From assembly GCF_017744655.1 (NCBI RefSeq), contig NZ_JAGIAW010000002.1, positions 1 through 64,000 on the forward strand: DNA of 64,000 nt, given 5' to 3'. This stretch comes from Devosia sp. (GTDB taxonomy: Bacteria; Pseudomonadota; Alphaproteobacteria; Rhizobiales; Devosiaceae). The stretch's first letter is position 1, and the number at the start of each line of letters is the position of its first letter. Under the pieces are notes generated by a model. That model worked only from the letters and a program-made list of their open reading frames with translations, searched no databases and was not told the origin of the DNA. Below, piece by piece: positions 36,353 to 45,360 of this stretch. A program made the translations under genes and the position numbers.

Positions 36353-37519
36353 TTAGCCGGCGCGGCGGGCGCCGATGCGGGAGAGGGCGACCATGGCCTG
36401 CTCGACCACGGCATTGCCCGAGCCGCTGGCCGCTGCCGGCTGCGGCGTGCGGCGGCTCGGCATGTTGACCGGACGGTACTGGGGCTTCGAAAGATCGAGG
36501 AGGTTCACTTCGCCACGCCAGGCGCTCATCAGATAGGCCATGGCATCGGCAGAGACGGTGGCGAAGAGCGAGGCGAAATCGGCCAGGGCGCGCGAGCGTT
36601 CGCTGTCATGACTGGTGGCGTGGATCAGAACTTTCAGACCGTCATAGGCCGAGACGCCGAAACCGCGCAGGACGACGAAGGTCGACGCGCCGGTGACGTC
36701 ATGGGCGATCTGGCCGCAGCGGACTTCGTCGAGGCCGGTAATCTGGGCAAGAAGTTTTGTGACTTCCGGACGACGGTTTTCCGAAAAGAGCTTCATCAGC
36801 GCCTTAGTCAGTTCCGGGGTCGCGACCGAAAGCTGCTCGATGGTGCGCGAAATCGGGGCGGCCGGGGTTTCGCGATTGGCGAAGGCCTGGATGACCTTGA
36901 TTCGCTGTGCGTCGGAAAGATCGAAGAAGGCCGGCGCGAGGAGGGCTGCGTCGAAATCCTTACGTTCGCCAAGGGCTTCGGCGACGAGATGGTCCATCTG
37001 TGCCGAGCGCGCGAGGGCGCTGAGATAGGCGCCGCGCGGGGTGATGTCCATGTTGGTGGCGAGGGCGCGATACACCTTGCGCGAGTTCATCTGGAAAAGC
37101 TTGGCGAGGACCACATTGGTGAGGTTCTTGCGGCCGGCAATGGTTGCGGCAGCGGCAACGTCGTAGCGGCTAAGCACGTCGAGGAGGGTCCGATCGGAGA
37201 GTTCTTCGGCGCTGGCGAGGAAGGAAACGAGATCTTCGCCAATGTTTTCAACGACGAGCTGCTCGAGCGCTTGGGAGAGAAGTTCGCTGCGGCCGAGGAT
37301 CGCGGCGGCCTTGGCGCGGGCCTGGGGGCTGGCCGATTGGAAGAGGCGCGTGGCCAAAGTCTCGAACTGTTCCATTTCGGGAACAGTTGGACGACCGCGG
37401 CGGGCATAGGCGTCGCATGCCGCTATGAGCAGGGTGTTGGTGCGGTCCACACCGCCGGTTTCAATGAGAAGCTGGAAGGTTTCGTAAGGCTGAAAACCGA
37501 GCATGTTGGGCAGGACCAT
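36353..37519 (-). CDS. DUF2336 domain protein
   Basis: A 388-residue, mostly helical cytoplasmic protein made of HEAT-like repeats, in the pattern of the alphaproteobacterial DUF2336 family. AKAAAILGRSELLSQALEQL, VLSRYDVAAAATIAGRKNLT and FAALAR-like repeats recur, and ASTFVVLRGFGVSAYDGLKV is the conserved late segment. No catalytic motif was seen. The last 50 residues look disordered. It is a single gene, convergent with DUF1491. Function unknown. Confidence 0.83.
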   Translation of the reverse strand: MVLPNMLGFQPYETFQLLIETGGVDRTNTLLIAACDAYARRGRPTVPEMEQFETLATRLFQSASPQARAKAAAILGRSELLSQALEQLVVENIGEDLVSFLASAEELSDRTLLDVLSRYDVAAAATIAGRKNLTNVVLAKLFQMNSRKVYRALATNMDITPRGAYLSALARSAQMDHLVAEALGERKDFDAALLAPAFFDLSDAQRIKVIQAFANRETPAAPISRTIEQLSVATPELTKALMKLFSENRRPEVTKLLAQITGLDEVRCGQIAHDVTGASTFVVLRGFGVSAYDGLKVLIHATSHDSERSRALADFASLFATVSADAMAYLMSAWRGEVNLLDLSKPQYRPVNMPSRRTPQPAAASGSGNAVVEQAMVALSRIGARRAG

Positions 37520-37696
37520 CGACTAATTGCGCGCCCCCGGCGCGTTCTGATGATCAATTTGCCTGTAATTCGTTAGCAGACTGTTAACCTTGACGATCTC
37601 TTAATAGGGCCAGCACGAGGTGCGTCATCGTGCCGGGAGAATCACACTGAACTGGCTGCCTCCACTAGGGACGGGGGAGCCGCATTGGAGGTCAGC

Positions 37697-37867
37697 TTGG
37701 GCAAGCTGTTAAAATTCGAAAGGCGGGATCGACCCGCAAAACCAGGACAATCACTGTCCGGCGACGCACAGATATTTCTCTTCACCGGGGTACGTTATGA
37801 ACGCGGTCCGACGCCGCCACCCACTGACCGTCTCGACCCCTCACGGCGTCGTCGTAAACGCGGCTGA
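37697..37867 (+). CDS. conserved-looking 56-residue protein
   Basis: Reads from TTG at 37697, with GGAGG five bases upstream, to TGA at 37865-37867. The product is basic at both ends (GKLLKFERRDRPAKP and DPSRRRRKRG) and has AQIFLFTGVRYERG in the middle, a pattern I recall from small orphan proteins of Rhizobiales. The lipoprotein gene starts four bases after its stop, so the two are likely one operon. Function unknown; the ribosome site and spacing are the main evidence. Confidence 0.6.
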   Translation: MGKLLKFERRDRPAKPGQSLSGDAQIFLFTGVRYERGPTPPPTDRLDPSRRRRKRG

Positions 37868-37871
37868 TTGT

Positions 37872-38681
37872 ATGCCGCGCATTCTTGGTTTTCTCGGGAC
37901 GGCACTTTTGGCCGGGCTGCTGGTCGCTTGCGCGTCGCGGCCCGTTGGCGATTTCGGCAGGGCCAAGCCGAGCGTCCTGCACGATGATGTGCTGCCCGCT
38001 GTCGGCACCTTCATGGCCAAGCAGCGCGAACCGGTCTCGAACTTCAACCAGACCGACCAGGAACGCGAAATGCATGATCGCACCTGGCGCTTTCTCGTGG
38101 CCGCGCATTCGCGGGACTGGATGTTCGACACGGAAGCGGAAATGCAGCGCACGCGAATCACGCGGGCCAAGGACTGGAAGTTCACGACCGACCGCTATTA
38201 CAATTGGCTCAAGCGCGAGCATTACCAGTCTTCACGGGTGCGCTATGCGACGCTGGGCCGGCATATCCTGGCTGATCTCGATACCTTGCCCTCGACCTTT
38301 GCCAGCGTCTGTGCGGTGATCGAGGTTGATCGCAATCGCGAGATCGCCTTGGCTTCGCTGACCAATGTGGCGCCGACGGCGGCGGCCGATGTCGCGGCGC
38401 GGCGCTATGAGAACACCCATTACATCGAGTGGTTCGTGCGGGCGGTGAATTACCGCTACGAGAGCTATTCCTACGCGCTCGACAATCTCCTGGTCGAAAC
38501 CCCGCATGAGCAGTCGATCGCGGTGGATAATTCCCTGAGCCAATTGCGCGCCTGGGCCGACCGGGCAAGCCGGCATGATTTCTGCTCGGGGAGCAGCACG
38601 CGGCCGGGGCAGGGCGGTGTCACCATACCGTCACGCTTCCAGACGATGGTCCCGGATACGGAAGTCATTCAAATCAAGTAG
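37872..38681 (+). CDS. putative lipoprotein of unknown function
   Basis: A 269-residue protein. The signal RILGFLGTALLAGLLVACAS ends in a lipobox (L-V-A-C) with the cysteine near residue 20, so it should be lipid-anchored in the periplasm. The mature part is charged and aromatic, with WRFLVAAHSRDWMFDTEAEM and NYRYESYSYALDNLL, probably helical; two late cysteines are absent except FCSGS. I start at ATG 37872 because the longer frame from 37797 overlaps the small upstream gene and puts the signal inside. No family recognised. Confidence 0.72.
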   Translation: MPRILGFLGTALLAGLLVACASRPVGDFGRAKPSVLHDDVLPAVGTFMAKQREPVSNFNQTDQEREMHDRTWRFLVAAHSRDWMFDTEAEMQRTRITRAKDWKFTTDRYYNWLKREHYQSSRVRYATLGRHILADLDTLPSTFASVCAVIEVDRNREIALASLTNVAPTAAADVAARRYENTHYIEWFVRAVNYRYESYSYALDNLLVETPHEQSIAVDNSLSQLRAWADRASRHDFCSGSSTRPGQGGVTIPSRFQTMVPDTEVIQIK

Positions 38682-38696
38682 TCGCTGGAGCCAAGC

Positions 38697-39887
38697 GTGA
38701 GTATCGAAAAGACCGGGTCTGCCGGAGAGGTTTTTGGAGCCTTTCTCAAACTTGGTCTCACGAGCTTCGGTGGGCCGATCGCGCATCTGGGATATTTTCG
38801 CGACGAGTTCGTCACGAGACGCGGCTGGTTCGACGACAAGGCCTATGGCGATCTCGTGGCGCTCTGCCAGTTTCTGCCGGGGCCCGCATCGAGCCAGGTT
38901 GGCTTTGCCATCGGGTTGATGCGCGCCGGGCCGTTGGGTGCGGCGGCGGCGTGGATCGGGTTCACGCTGCCATCGGCGATTCTGATGGTCGCGGTTGCAC
39001 TGGGTGCGGCGGCGCTTGATGGCGATCTGGCGCAGGGCGTTCTTCATGGCTTGAAACTGGTGGCCGTCGCCGTGGTGGCGCAGGCGGTGCTGGGCATGGC
39101 GAAAAGCCTGACGCCGGATCGGGTGCGGGCGGGCATTGCCGTCCTGGCTGTGCTTGCCATGGTGGTTTTTGGCGGGGTGCTTGGGCAGGTCGCCGCGATC
39201 GTGGTGGGCACGGCACTCGGGCTGGCGCTGTGCCAGGAAAAGGGCAATGGCGCTGTGGCAGAGGCTAAAGCGCCGGTGTCGCGCGGTTTTGGTGTTCTTG
39301 CGCTGTTGCTGTTTGTCGGCCTGCTGGTCGTGTTGCCCTTTCTTGCGGGGGTGAACCCGGCTCTGGCGCTGTTCGATGCCTTTTATCGGGCTGGAGCGCT
39401 GGTGTTTGGCGGCGGCCATGTGGTGTTGCCGCTGCTTGAGGCGGGCACGGTTGGAAAAGGCTGGCTGAGCGAGAGCACCTTCCTTGCCGGCTATGGCGCG
39501 GCGCAGGCCGTGCCCGGTCCGCTCTTTACCTTTGCCGCCTATCTCGGGGCTGCGAGCTCCGGGCCGCCCAATGGCGTTTTGGGCGCGGGAATTGCGCTCG
39601 TGGCGATCTTTCTGCCGGGGCTGTTGATTCTCGTCGCCGCGCTGCCGTTCTGGCATGGGCTGCGGGGGAATGTGCTGGCGCAGGCGGGGATGCGCGGCGC
39701 CAATGCGGCCGTGGTCGGCGTTCTGGCGCTGGCGCTCTATGATCCGGTGTTTACGAGTGCGGTGCTTTCGCCGCTCGATTTTGCGCTGGCGCTGGCGGGG
39801 TTCGTGGCGCTGGTGAGCTGGAAATTGCCGCCGCTATGGGTGGTGGTGGCGCTGGCGGCGGTTGGTGGGGTGATTGGGGTCTTGTGA
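38697..39887 (+). CDS. chrA: chromate transporter, long (two-domain) form
   Basis: A 396-residue inner-membrane protein with about ten helices, two homologous halves, and a chromate-efflux role in characterised members. The first half has FLKLGLTSFGGPIAHLGYF and GDLVALCQFLPGPASSQVG; the second repeats the pattern with FYRAGALVFGGGHVVLPLLE and YGAAQAVPGPLFTFAAYLG. It starts with GTG at 38697 after GGAGCCAAGC, 15 bases past the lipoprotein gene. Whether this copy confers chromate resistance is not shown. Confidence 0.92.
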   Translation: MSIEKTGSAGEVFGAFLKLGLTSFGGPIAHLGYFRDEFVTRRGWFDDKAYGDLVALCQFLPGPASSQVGFAIGLMRAGPLGAAAAWIGFTLPSAILMVAVALGAAALDGDLAQGVLHGLKLVAVAVVAQAVLGMAKSLTPDRVRAGIAVLAVLAMVVFGGVLGQVAAIVVGTALGLALCQEKGNGAVAEAKAPVSRGFGVLALLLFVGLLVVLPFLAGVNPALALFDAFYRAGALVFGGGHVVLPLLEAGTVGKGWLSESTFLAGYGAAQAVPGPLFTFAAYLGAASSGPPNGVLGAGIALVAIFLPGLLILVAALPFWHGLRGNVLAQAGMRGANAAVVGVLALALYDPVFTSAVLSPLDFALALAGFVALVSWKLPPLWVVVALAAVGGVIGVL

Positions 39888-39891
39888 CTCT

Positions 39892-40023
39892 TCACCTCTC
39901 CCTTGGGGGAGAGGTCGGATTGCGCAGCAATCCGGGTGAGGGGGCCTTTCTCGCGCTCCGCGTTTGCCGGAAGGCCCCCTCACCCGCCGCTTCGCGTCGA
40001 CCTCTCCCCCAAAGGGAGAGGTG
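39892..40023. repeat. palindromic intergenic repeat, family B
   Basis: CACCTCTCCCTTGGGGGAGA at the left is mirrored by TCTCCCCCAAAGGGAGAGGT at the right, with inner GTGAGGGGGCCTTTC and GAAGGCCCCCTCAC. It lies between two convergent genes. Confidence 0.85.
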
Positions 40024-40036
40024 GCCCTGCGGGCCT

Positions 40037-40609
40037 TTAGCCCGGCGCCTTCACCGATTTCAGCCGCTCGGCCGCCTTGGGCGCGAACTCACCCAACATG
40101 CCAACTTCCCGCCATTGCGCGGCATGAACCTCGTCGAGCTGCGCCACGAGTGGCAGGCTGGGGTCGGCAATGAACAGGTATTGCAGATCGTGGTGGACAT
40201 GCGGCGGCTCGTTGCGGGAGCGTTTGCCGGGGACGTCGTGGCTGTCGATGACGAAGGGCAGGTCTTGGTCCCTATGCCAGGGATGGAGTTTTAGGCCTGT
40301 AACGCCGGTTTCTTCTTCGGCTTCGCGCTGGGCAGAGAGATGGAAGAAGGCGCTTGGCTCGTAGTGACCACCCGGCTGCAGCCAGCGGCCGATGGTGACG
40401 TGGTCGATGACGAGGATTTTCCCGTGATCGGGCGAGAGCACGATGGCGCTGGTGGTGAGATGCCCGGGCATGGTCTCGCGCAGATCGAGGCGGTGGCCCT
40501 CATTCATCTGCCAGAGCAGCAGCGAAAGGTGTTCGGCGCGTGTCGCGACTTCAGTGCGGTAGCGAGAAACCGCTGTGGCGAGGGCAGACAGAAAAACGTC
40601 GGGGGTCAT
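40037..40609 (-). CDS. NUDIX hydrolase
   Basis: A 190-residue hydrolase. The Nudix box region is GGHYEPSAFFHLSAQREAEE followed by ETGV: the R-E-x-x-E-E core for metal binding is intact, but alanine takes the place of the first glutamate of the box. The N-terminal 45 residues form a helical extension. Substrate unknown. Last gene of a minus-strand run that begins at the DUF1214 gene; two bases separate its start from the glyoxalase stop. Confidence 0.88.
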   Translation of the reverse strand: MTPDVFLSALATAVSRYRTEVATRAEHLSLLLWQMNEGHRLDLRETMPGHLTTSAIVLSPDHGKILVIDHVTIGRWLQPGGHYEPSAFFHLSAQREAEEETGVTGLKLHPWHRDQDLPFVIDSHDVPGKRSRNEPPHVHHDLQYLFIADPSLPLVAQLDEVHAAQWREVGMLGEFAPKAAERLKSVKAPG

Positions 40610-40611
40610 GG

Positions 40612-40968
40612 TCAGCCGCGGGTTTGCACGGCGATACGATTGCCCTCGCTATCGCCGATTTCGGCGACGTGGCTGCCATCGGCGAGCGTGGTCTTGGGGA
40701 AGAGCACGTTGCTGCCGAGATTTTCGGCGCGGCTGAGGACGGCGTCGATGTCGTCGACGGCGAAATAGAGGATGGCGCCGTTTTGGGTCGGGACATAGAC
40801 CTCACCCTGGCAGAGGGCCCAGCTTGCGCCTTCGAAGGGGCCTTCGACATAGGCCATGCGGCTTTCATGCAGATCGATGGGAGCGGCGAACGCCACGCCG
40901 AATACTTCGCGATAAAAGCCCATGGCACGATCGAGGTCGGTGGCGGCGATTTCGACGTGCAGGATCAT
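40612..40968 (-). CDS. glyoxalase/bleomycin-resistance family protein
   Basis: A 118-residue VOC-superfamily protein with two beta-alpha-beta units: VEIAATDLDRAMGFYREVFG and VDDIDAVLSRAENLGSNVLF, and GNRIAVQTR at the end. Metal-ligand positions are H near residue 4 and E near 58 or 100, so an enzymatic role is possible but unproven. The ATG at 40968 starts four bases after ynfA ends, with CGGAGC upstream; the longer frame is inside ynfA. Confidence 0.85.
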   Translation of the reverse strand: MILHVEIAATDLDRAMGFYREVFGVAFAAPIDLHESRMAYVEGPFEGASWALCQGEVYVPTQNGAILYFAVDDIDAVLSRAENLGSNVLFPKTTLADGSHVAEIGDSEGNRIAVQTRG

Positions 40969-40972
40969 TCTG

Positions 40973-41308
40973 TTAGCTCCGCGGGCCGAAGAGGATGGCG
41001 GCCGCGCCGGCAAGGGCGAGGAGGCCGCCGGCGATATCCCAATGGTCGGGTTGGCGGCCCTCGACGGCAAAGAGCCAGATCAGCGAGGCGACAATATAGA
41101 CCCCGCCATAGGCGGCATAGGCGCGGCCGGCATGATCGGCCGGCGCGAGGGCAAGGAGCCAGGCGAAGGCGATGAGGGCAAGCAGGCCCGGCGCAAGCCA
41201 GAGCGGGGACTTGTCGAGACGCCACCAGGCCCAGAAGGCAAAGCAGCCGGCAATTTCAGCCAGCGCGGCCAGAACGTATAGGACGACGGCCGAGAATGGC
41301 ATGGCCAT
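40973..41308 (-). CDS. ynfA: YnfA/UPF0060 family membrane protein
   Basis: A 111-residue protein with four membrane helices. [20 protein letters not shown] and [20 protein letters not shown] are family hallmarks, and [19 protein letters not shown] forms the last helix. YnfA proteins resemble small multidrug resistance transporters; a drug-efflux role is reported for some. The ATG at 41308 overlaps the stop of the upstream gene (TGATG). Confidence 0.92.
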   Translation of the reverse strand: MAMPFSAVVLYVLAALAEIAGCFAFWAWWRLDKSPLWLAPGLLALIAFAWLLALAPADHAGRAYAAYGGVYIVASLIWLFAVEGRQPDHWDIAGGLLALAGAAAILFGPRS

Positions 41309-41853
41309 CAGCGGCGCGGCCCGCATTGGACCGCGGAGAGACGCTCGGCAAAGCGCGTGCGCATGACTTCGTGGGGCGGGGAGAGGCGGACAAGGACGAA
41401 GAGATGATCGGCGGGAGCTTCGACGACCAGCAGGCCTTCTTCGATATCGAGCTGCTGCTGGGCGAGGAGGCGGGTCTGAGCGGCATTGAAAATGCCGAGA
41501 TCGACGGTCTGGCCGATGCCATCGCGATTGGTGGTCGAATAGATGACGGCGCCGGCTTCGTTGAAAAGGGCCAGGGACCAGAAAGCGTCGGGCAGCATGC
41601 CGCGGAGATAGGCGGGGCCTTCATCGAGATCGACCTGACAGAGGCCATAGACGAGTTCGGGATCGAGGCCTAGCGGATTAGGCTTGCCGGCCTCGACCTG
41701 CGGCAGGATCAGCATGCGGTTCTTCGCCTCGAGGGCGGAGACGCGCGACCAGGTGGTTTCCTCGGCCAGGAGGGGCAGGGTGAGGATGACGAGAATGTGG
41801 ATGATGCCGCCGAGAAGCACGCCGCCGAGCAGCCAGAGAATGACCCGGGTCAT
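41308..41853 (-). CDS. DUF1254-type membrane-anchored protein
   Basis: A 181-residue protein with one N-terminal helix ([20 protein letters not shown]) and a soluble periplasmic-side domain: [20 protein letters not shown] and [20 protein letters not shown]. It matches the short alphaproteobacterial DUF1254 protein that sits next to a DUF1214 protein, as here. Start overlaps the DUF1214 stop. Function unknown. Confidence 0.8.
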   Translation of the reverse strand: MTRVILWLLGGVLLGGIIHILVILTLPLLAEETTWSRVSALEAKNRMLILPQVEAGKPNPLGLDPELVYGLCQVDLDEGPAYLRGMLPDAFWSLALFNEAGAVIYSTTNRDGIGQTVDLGIFNAAQTRLLAQQQLDIEEGLLVVEAPADHLFVLVRLSPPHEVMRTRFAERLSAVQCGPRR

Positions 41854-42425
41854 GCGCAGTCTCCCCGGGTGATGGTGGGCATGGTGTCATTGTCCGAGCT
41901 GAAGCCGGAAAAGGCAGTGGTGTCGTAAAGGGTCAGTTCGAGGGCGAAGGGGCCGCTGCCGCTGAGTTCGAGCCAATTGCCCGGTGCCAGGGTTTTGCCC
42001 ACATGGATGACCATGCTGCCTGAATTGGTGCGGGCGATTTCGCTTGAACGCAGGGCAAGGTCGGTGCCCGGCGCGGCGAGATTGATGCCCTGGCTATCAA
42101 CCGCTGCGAGGGTCCAGAAGCTCGAAACGGGGACGTGGCCTTCGAGCGTATAGGCGCAGGAGAGGTCGAGCGCTTCGCCTGCGCTGTCGGTGGTGGCGGT
42201 GAATTTCAGGCCTTCGGCGCGGCCGAGCTGCAATTCGGCTTCGCGGGTGAGATGGCCGCGTGAATAGGGATTGGGTGAGGCCGAGCCGAGATCGGGCCAG
42301 GAAATCCAGGGGCCAAGCTGTGCGGCGCCGAAAAGGCGGCCATCGGTCAGCGCATAATAGCTGAGGCCGAAACCCGTCGCGAGGGCAATGGCGATGGACA
42401 CGAGGAGCAGAAGGACAAACCGCAT
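41850..42425 (-). CDS. DUF1214-type membrane-anchored protein
   Basis: A 191-residue protein with one N-terminal helix (FVLLLLVSIAIALATGFGL) and a DUF1214-like domain: NPYSRGHLTREAELQLGRAE, SFWTLAAVDSQG and GNWLELSGSGPFALELTLYD. It is the usual upstream partner of the DUF1254 protein and is coupled to it by ATGA. First gene of the minus-strand unit DUF1214-DUF1254-ynfA-glyoxalase-NUDIX. Confidence 0.82.
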   Translation of the reverse strand: MRFVLLLLVSIAIALATGFGLSYYALTDGRLFGAAQLGPWISWPDLGSASPNPYSRGHLTREAELQLGRAEGLKFTATTDSAGEALDLSCAYTLEGHVPVSSFWTLAAVDSQGINLAAPGTDLALRSSEIARTNSGSMVIHVGKTLAPGNWLELSGSGPFALELTLYDTTAFSGFSSDNDTMPTITRGDCA

Positions 42426-42591
42426 ATTGGTTCAGCAACCTCTATGGTTGGGCATGGGGTGCTGGACCGGCAGCGCTGCGAACAGTTTAGGCTATAGCAA
42501 CGGAACGGTGGAGGAGGAAGCGTCTGAGAGGGGGAGGGGATAAATTTGGCGGTGGGAAGGCAGGCGCGCCGCGCCCGCCTTCCGCAAAAGC

Positions 42592-42843
42592 TTAGAGCGC
42601 TTCGATCTCGACCAGCAGGTCGTCATAGACCTTGCAGGCGGATTCGACATCGGCGGGCGGATTGGTCTGCAGCGCGGTGAATTTCTCGGTGATTTCGGAC
42701 GCCTTTTCCGGGTGGGCGGCAATCACGGTCTGCACCTTGGTGGACACTTCCATGGCCTTGGCCTGCAGTTCTTCGGCCGTGCAGGCAAAGGCTGCGCTGG
42801 AGGCGGCGAGGATGAAACCAAGTGCGAGAATTGACGTCTTCAT
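42592..42843 (-). CDS. small periplasmic protein
   Basis: An 83-residue protein: signal peptide TSILALGFILAASSAAFA cut before CTAEEL, then one helical stretch with a single further cysteine (ESACKVYDD) able to pair with the first. It resembles small helical periplasmic proteins but no family was recognised. Start at 42843, after AAAGGACAAGTC. A single gene, well separated on both sides. Confidence 0.75.
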   Translation of the reverse strand: MKTSILALGFILAASSAAFACTAEELQAKAMEVSTKVQTVIAAHPEKASEITEKFTALQTNPPADVESACKVYDDLLVEIEAL

Positions 42844-42968
42844 GACTTGTCCTTTGATTGAAAGAATACTCACGAGGCCGTGAGGACATCAAGGCAATGG
42901 CCAGTGCATGAGGCGAAAATGTGGACGCCTCAGAGGTTTAATTGCTGCATTTTTAGCGAAGCGGGCGC

Positions 42969-45134
42969 CTAGAGGCCTGCCGAACTGCCGCTGAGGGCGG
43001 CGCGGGCCTGGTCCGATATCGGTTCGAGATCACGAATGGCCGTATCGAGGCGACCGGCGAGATCGAGCAGTTTTCGCGCCGCGGCCGGGGTCAGGCTGGG
43101 CGGGCGCTCGACCACGTCCTCGGCCGGTACTTCGGCGCTGGCATCGGCGACGACGGTCTGCTGGGGCACGAAATCGACGCCGAAGACCGGCTTGATCTCG
43201 ATATTGGTATGGGCATAGGCCATGAATTTCTGCCAGGCGATGGCCGGCAGGCTGCCGCCCGTCAAGTTGTTGGTGGGCCTGTAGTCGTCATTGCCGAACC
43301 AGACGGCGGCGACATAGTTGCCGGTAAAGCCGCAGAACCAGGCGTCGCGATAGGAAGAGGTCGTGCCGCTCTTGCCCAACGTCGGCACGCCTTCGATGCG
43401 GGCGCGGGTGCCGGTGCCGTTCTGGGTCACGGCATACATCATCTGATTCATATAGGCGACGGTCTGCTCGGACAGCACGCGCTCGCGCGCGGCATCGGGA
43501 TCGGCTTCCCAGACGAGATCGCCGCCCAAGGTCGTCATGCGGGTAATGCCGAAGGCCGGGGTCTTGTAGCCATCATTGGCAAAGACGGCATAGGACGAGG
43601 TCATGTCGATGACCGAGACCGAGGCGACGCCGAGGGCCAGCGAGCGGGTAACCGGGTAATCGGCGCGCAGCCCCATGCGATGGCTGAGGGCAGCAATGGG
43701 TTCGCGGCCGGTCTTGATCGAGAGGGTGACGGGGACCGTATTGAGCGACTGGGCGAAGGCGCTTTGGAGACTCACCGAACCCTTGTAGCTGCGGCCATAG
43801 TTTTGTGGGCACCAGTCGCCGATGCAGACGGGGCGGTCGGTGATCGGGTCGGAGGGTTTGAGGCCCAATTGCTCAAAGGCTTCGGAATAGACGAAGATCT
43901 TGTAGGCCGAGCCGGGCTGCCGGGTCGAGACGATGGCGCGATTGAACTGGCTCTTGCCATAGTCCATGCCGCCAACCATGGCGCGGATGGCGCCCTGAGT
44001 ATCGGTGACGACCATTGCGGCCTGGCTGACCTTGTATTGCTCGCCCTGTTCGCGCACGACCGAGGTGACGGCTTCCTCGGCGTACTTTTGCAGCGTCGTA
44101 TCGATGGTGGTGCGGACGAGGAAATTGTTCCCCGGCGCATTGGTTTCCTCGATCTTGAGCTTGGCTTCCTCAAAAGCCCAATCGAGGAAATAGTTCGGGG
44201 AATTGACGTCGGCGGTGCGGTCGATGGGGGCGGCGGGATGGCGGCGGGCGGCGGTCACCTGGCCCTCGGTGAGGAAACCGGCGGCAACGAGATTGGTAAG
44301 GACGAGATTGGCGCGGCCGCGGGCCGCGGCGAGGTCGACATGCGGTGCGTAGCGGGTCGGGGCCTTGAACATGCCGGCGAGCATGGCGGCTTCAGCCAGG
44401 TTAATGTCCTGCACGCGCTTGCCGAAATAGAATTCGGCGGCGGCGGTAACGCCAAAATTGCCGCCGCCCATATAGGCGCGGTCAAAGTAGAGTTTGAGGA
44501 TTTCGTCCTTGGAATAGTGCCATTCGAGCCAGACGGCGAGGAAGGCCTCGATGATCTTGCGCTCAAAGGTGCGTTCGGAGGAGAGAAAGAGGTTTTTCGC
44601 CAACTGCTGGGTGAGCGAGGAGCCGCCCTGGGTGGAATTGTCGCCCTGGGCATTGGAGGCAAGGGCGCGCAGCGTGCCGACGATGTCGATGCCGAAATGC
44701 TCGTAAAAACGCCGGTCTTCGGTGGCGAGCGTCGCCTTGATCAGGAAGTCCGGCATCTGGTCGAGCGCCACGCTATCGTCGGAGCGAATGCCGCGGCGGC
44801 CGATTTCATTGCCGAAGCGATCGAGGAAGACGACGGAGTAATCCTCGGCCTTGTTGAAGGCGCCGCGGTCGATGATGTTGAAGGCGGGGAGGGCGAAGGC
44901 GGTGACGATGACAGCGCCGATGGCGCCGAAGGTGAAGGCGTCGGACAGGATTTCGACGAAGAAGCGCTTGATGCCGGTGACGTGGAACCGGCTCATGAAA
45001 TCCTGGTAGCGCGTGTACCAGCGGCCGAGCGCCTGCCAGAATTCGTAAAGCGAGGAGTCAAGCCAGGCGTCGGCCGCCAGCATGCCGCCGGCGCGCTTTT
45101 GCCGCTTTTGCTTGCTATAGAACGGATCCTGCAC
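42969..45134 (-). CDS. penicillin-binding protein 1A-type bifunctional PBP
   Basis: A 721-residue class A enzyme. One membrane helix near residues 65-85 is followed by a glycosyltransferase domain with ATEDRRFYEHFGID and GGSSLTQQLAKN, and a transpeptidase domain with active-site SAYK near 410, SLN about 50 residues later, and KSGTT. It polymerises and cross-links cell wall. I choose GTG at 45134 because AGGGG lies six bases upstream; the frame to 45353 crosses the inverted repeat in the control region. Divergent from the YcgN-like gene. Confidence 0.92.
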   Translation of the reverse strand: MQDPFYSKQKRQKRAGGMLAADAWLDSSLYEFWQALGRWYTRYQDFMSRFHVTGIKRFFVEILSDAFTFGAIGAVIVTAFALPAFNIIDRGAFNKAEDYSVVFLDRFGNEIGRRGIRSDDSVALDQMPDFLIKATLATEDRRFYEHFGIDIVGTLRALASNAQGDNSTQGGSSLTQQLAKNLFLSSERTFERKIIEAFLAVWLEWHYSKDEILKLYFDRAYMGGGNFGVTAAAEFYFGKRVQDINLAEAAMLAGMFKAPTRYAPHVDLAAARGRANLVLTNLVAAGFLTEGQVTAARRHPAAPIDRTADVNSPNYFLDWAFEEAKLKIEETNAPGNNFLVRTTIDTTLQKYAEEAVTSVVREQGEQYKVSQAAMVVTDTQGAIRAMVGGMDYGKSQFNRAIVSTRQPGSAYKIFVYSEAFEQLGLKPSDPITDRPVCIGDWCPQNYGRSYKGSVSLQSAFAQSLNTVPVTLSIKTGREPIAALSHRMGLRADYPVTRSLALGVASVSVIDMTSSYAVFANDGYKTPAFGITRMTTLGGDLVWEADPDAARERVLSEQTVAYMNQMMYAVTQNGTGTRARIEGVPTLGKSGTTSSYRDAWFCGFTGNYVAAVWFGNDDYRPTNNLTGGSLPAIAWQKFMAYAHTNIEIKPVFGVDFVPQQTVVADASAEVPAEDVVERPPSLTPAAARKLLDLAGRLDTAIRDLEPISDQARAALSGSSAGL

Positions 45135-45152
45135 CGAAAACCCCTGCACCCC

Positions 45153-45180
45153 GACTATTTCTCTAGACAGAGAAATAGTC
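45153..45180. promoter_or_regulatory. 12-bp perfect inverted repeat in the pbp leader
   Basis: GACTATTTCTCT (45153-45164) and AGAGAAATAGTC (45169-45180) are exact reverse complements around AGAC. It lies 19-46 bases before the GTG start of the penicillin-binding protein gene, between two divergent genes. It could be an operator or a leader hairpin. Confidence 0.55.
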
Positions 45181-45360
45181 TGACTTTTTGTTCTTCGCCT
45201 TTCGAACCGAAAAAGTTGTACCCACTTTTTCTGAAAACGTTCAAAGCGGCTCGAATGTGTCTTGCGCCCCCGGGCAATGCAATTGCATCGCTGGAATATG
45301 ATTGCGCTGGGGCCAAGACAAGCGCAAACCGGCAACAGGATAAACGAGACCACCTTGCCA

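Noticed and set aside
45153-45180. Inverted repeat as a terminator
   Set aside because: No T run follows on either strand and it lies in a promoter region between divergent genes.
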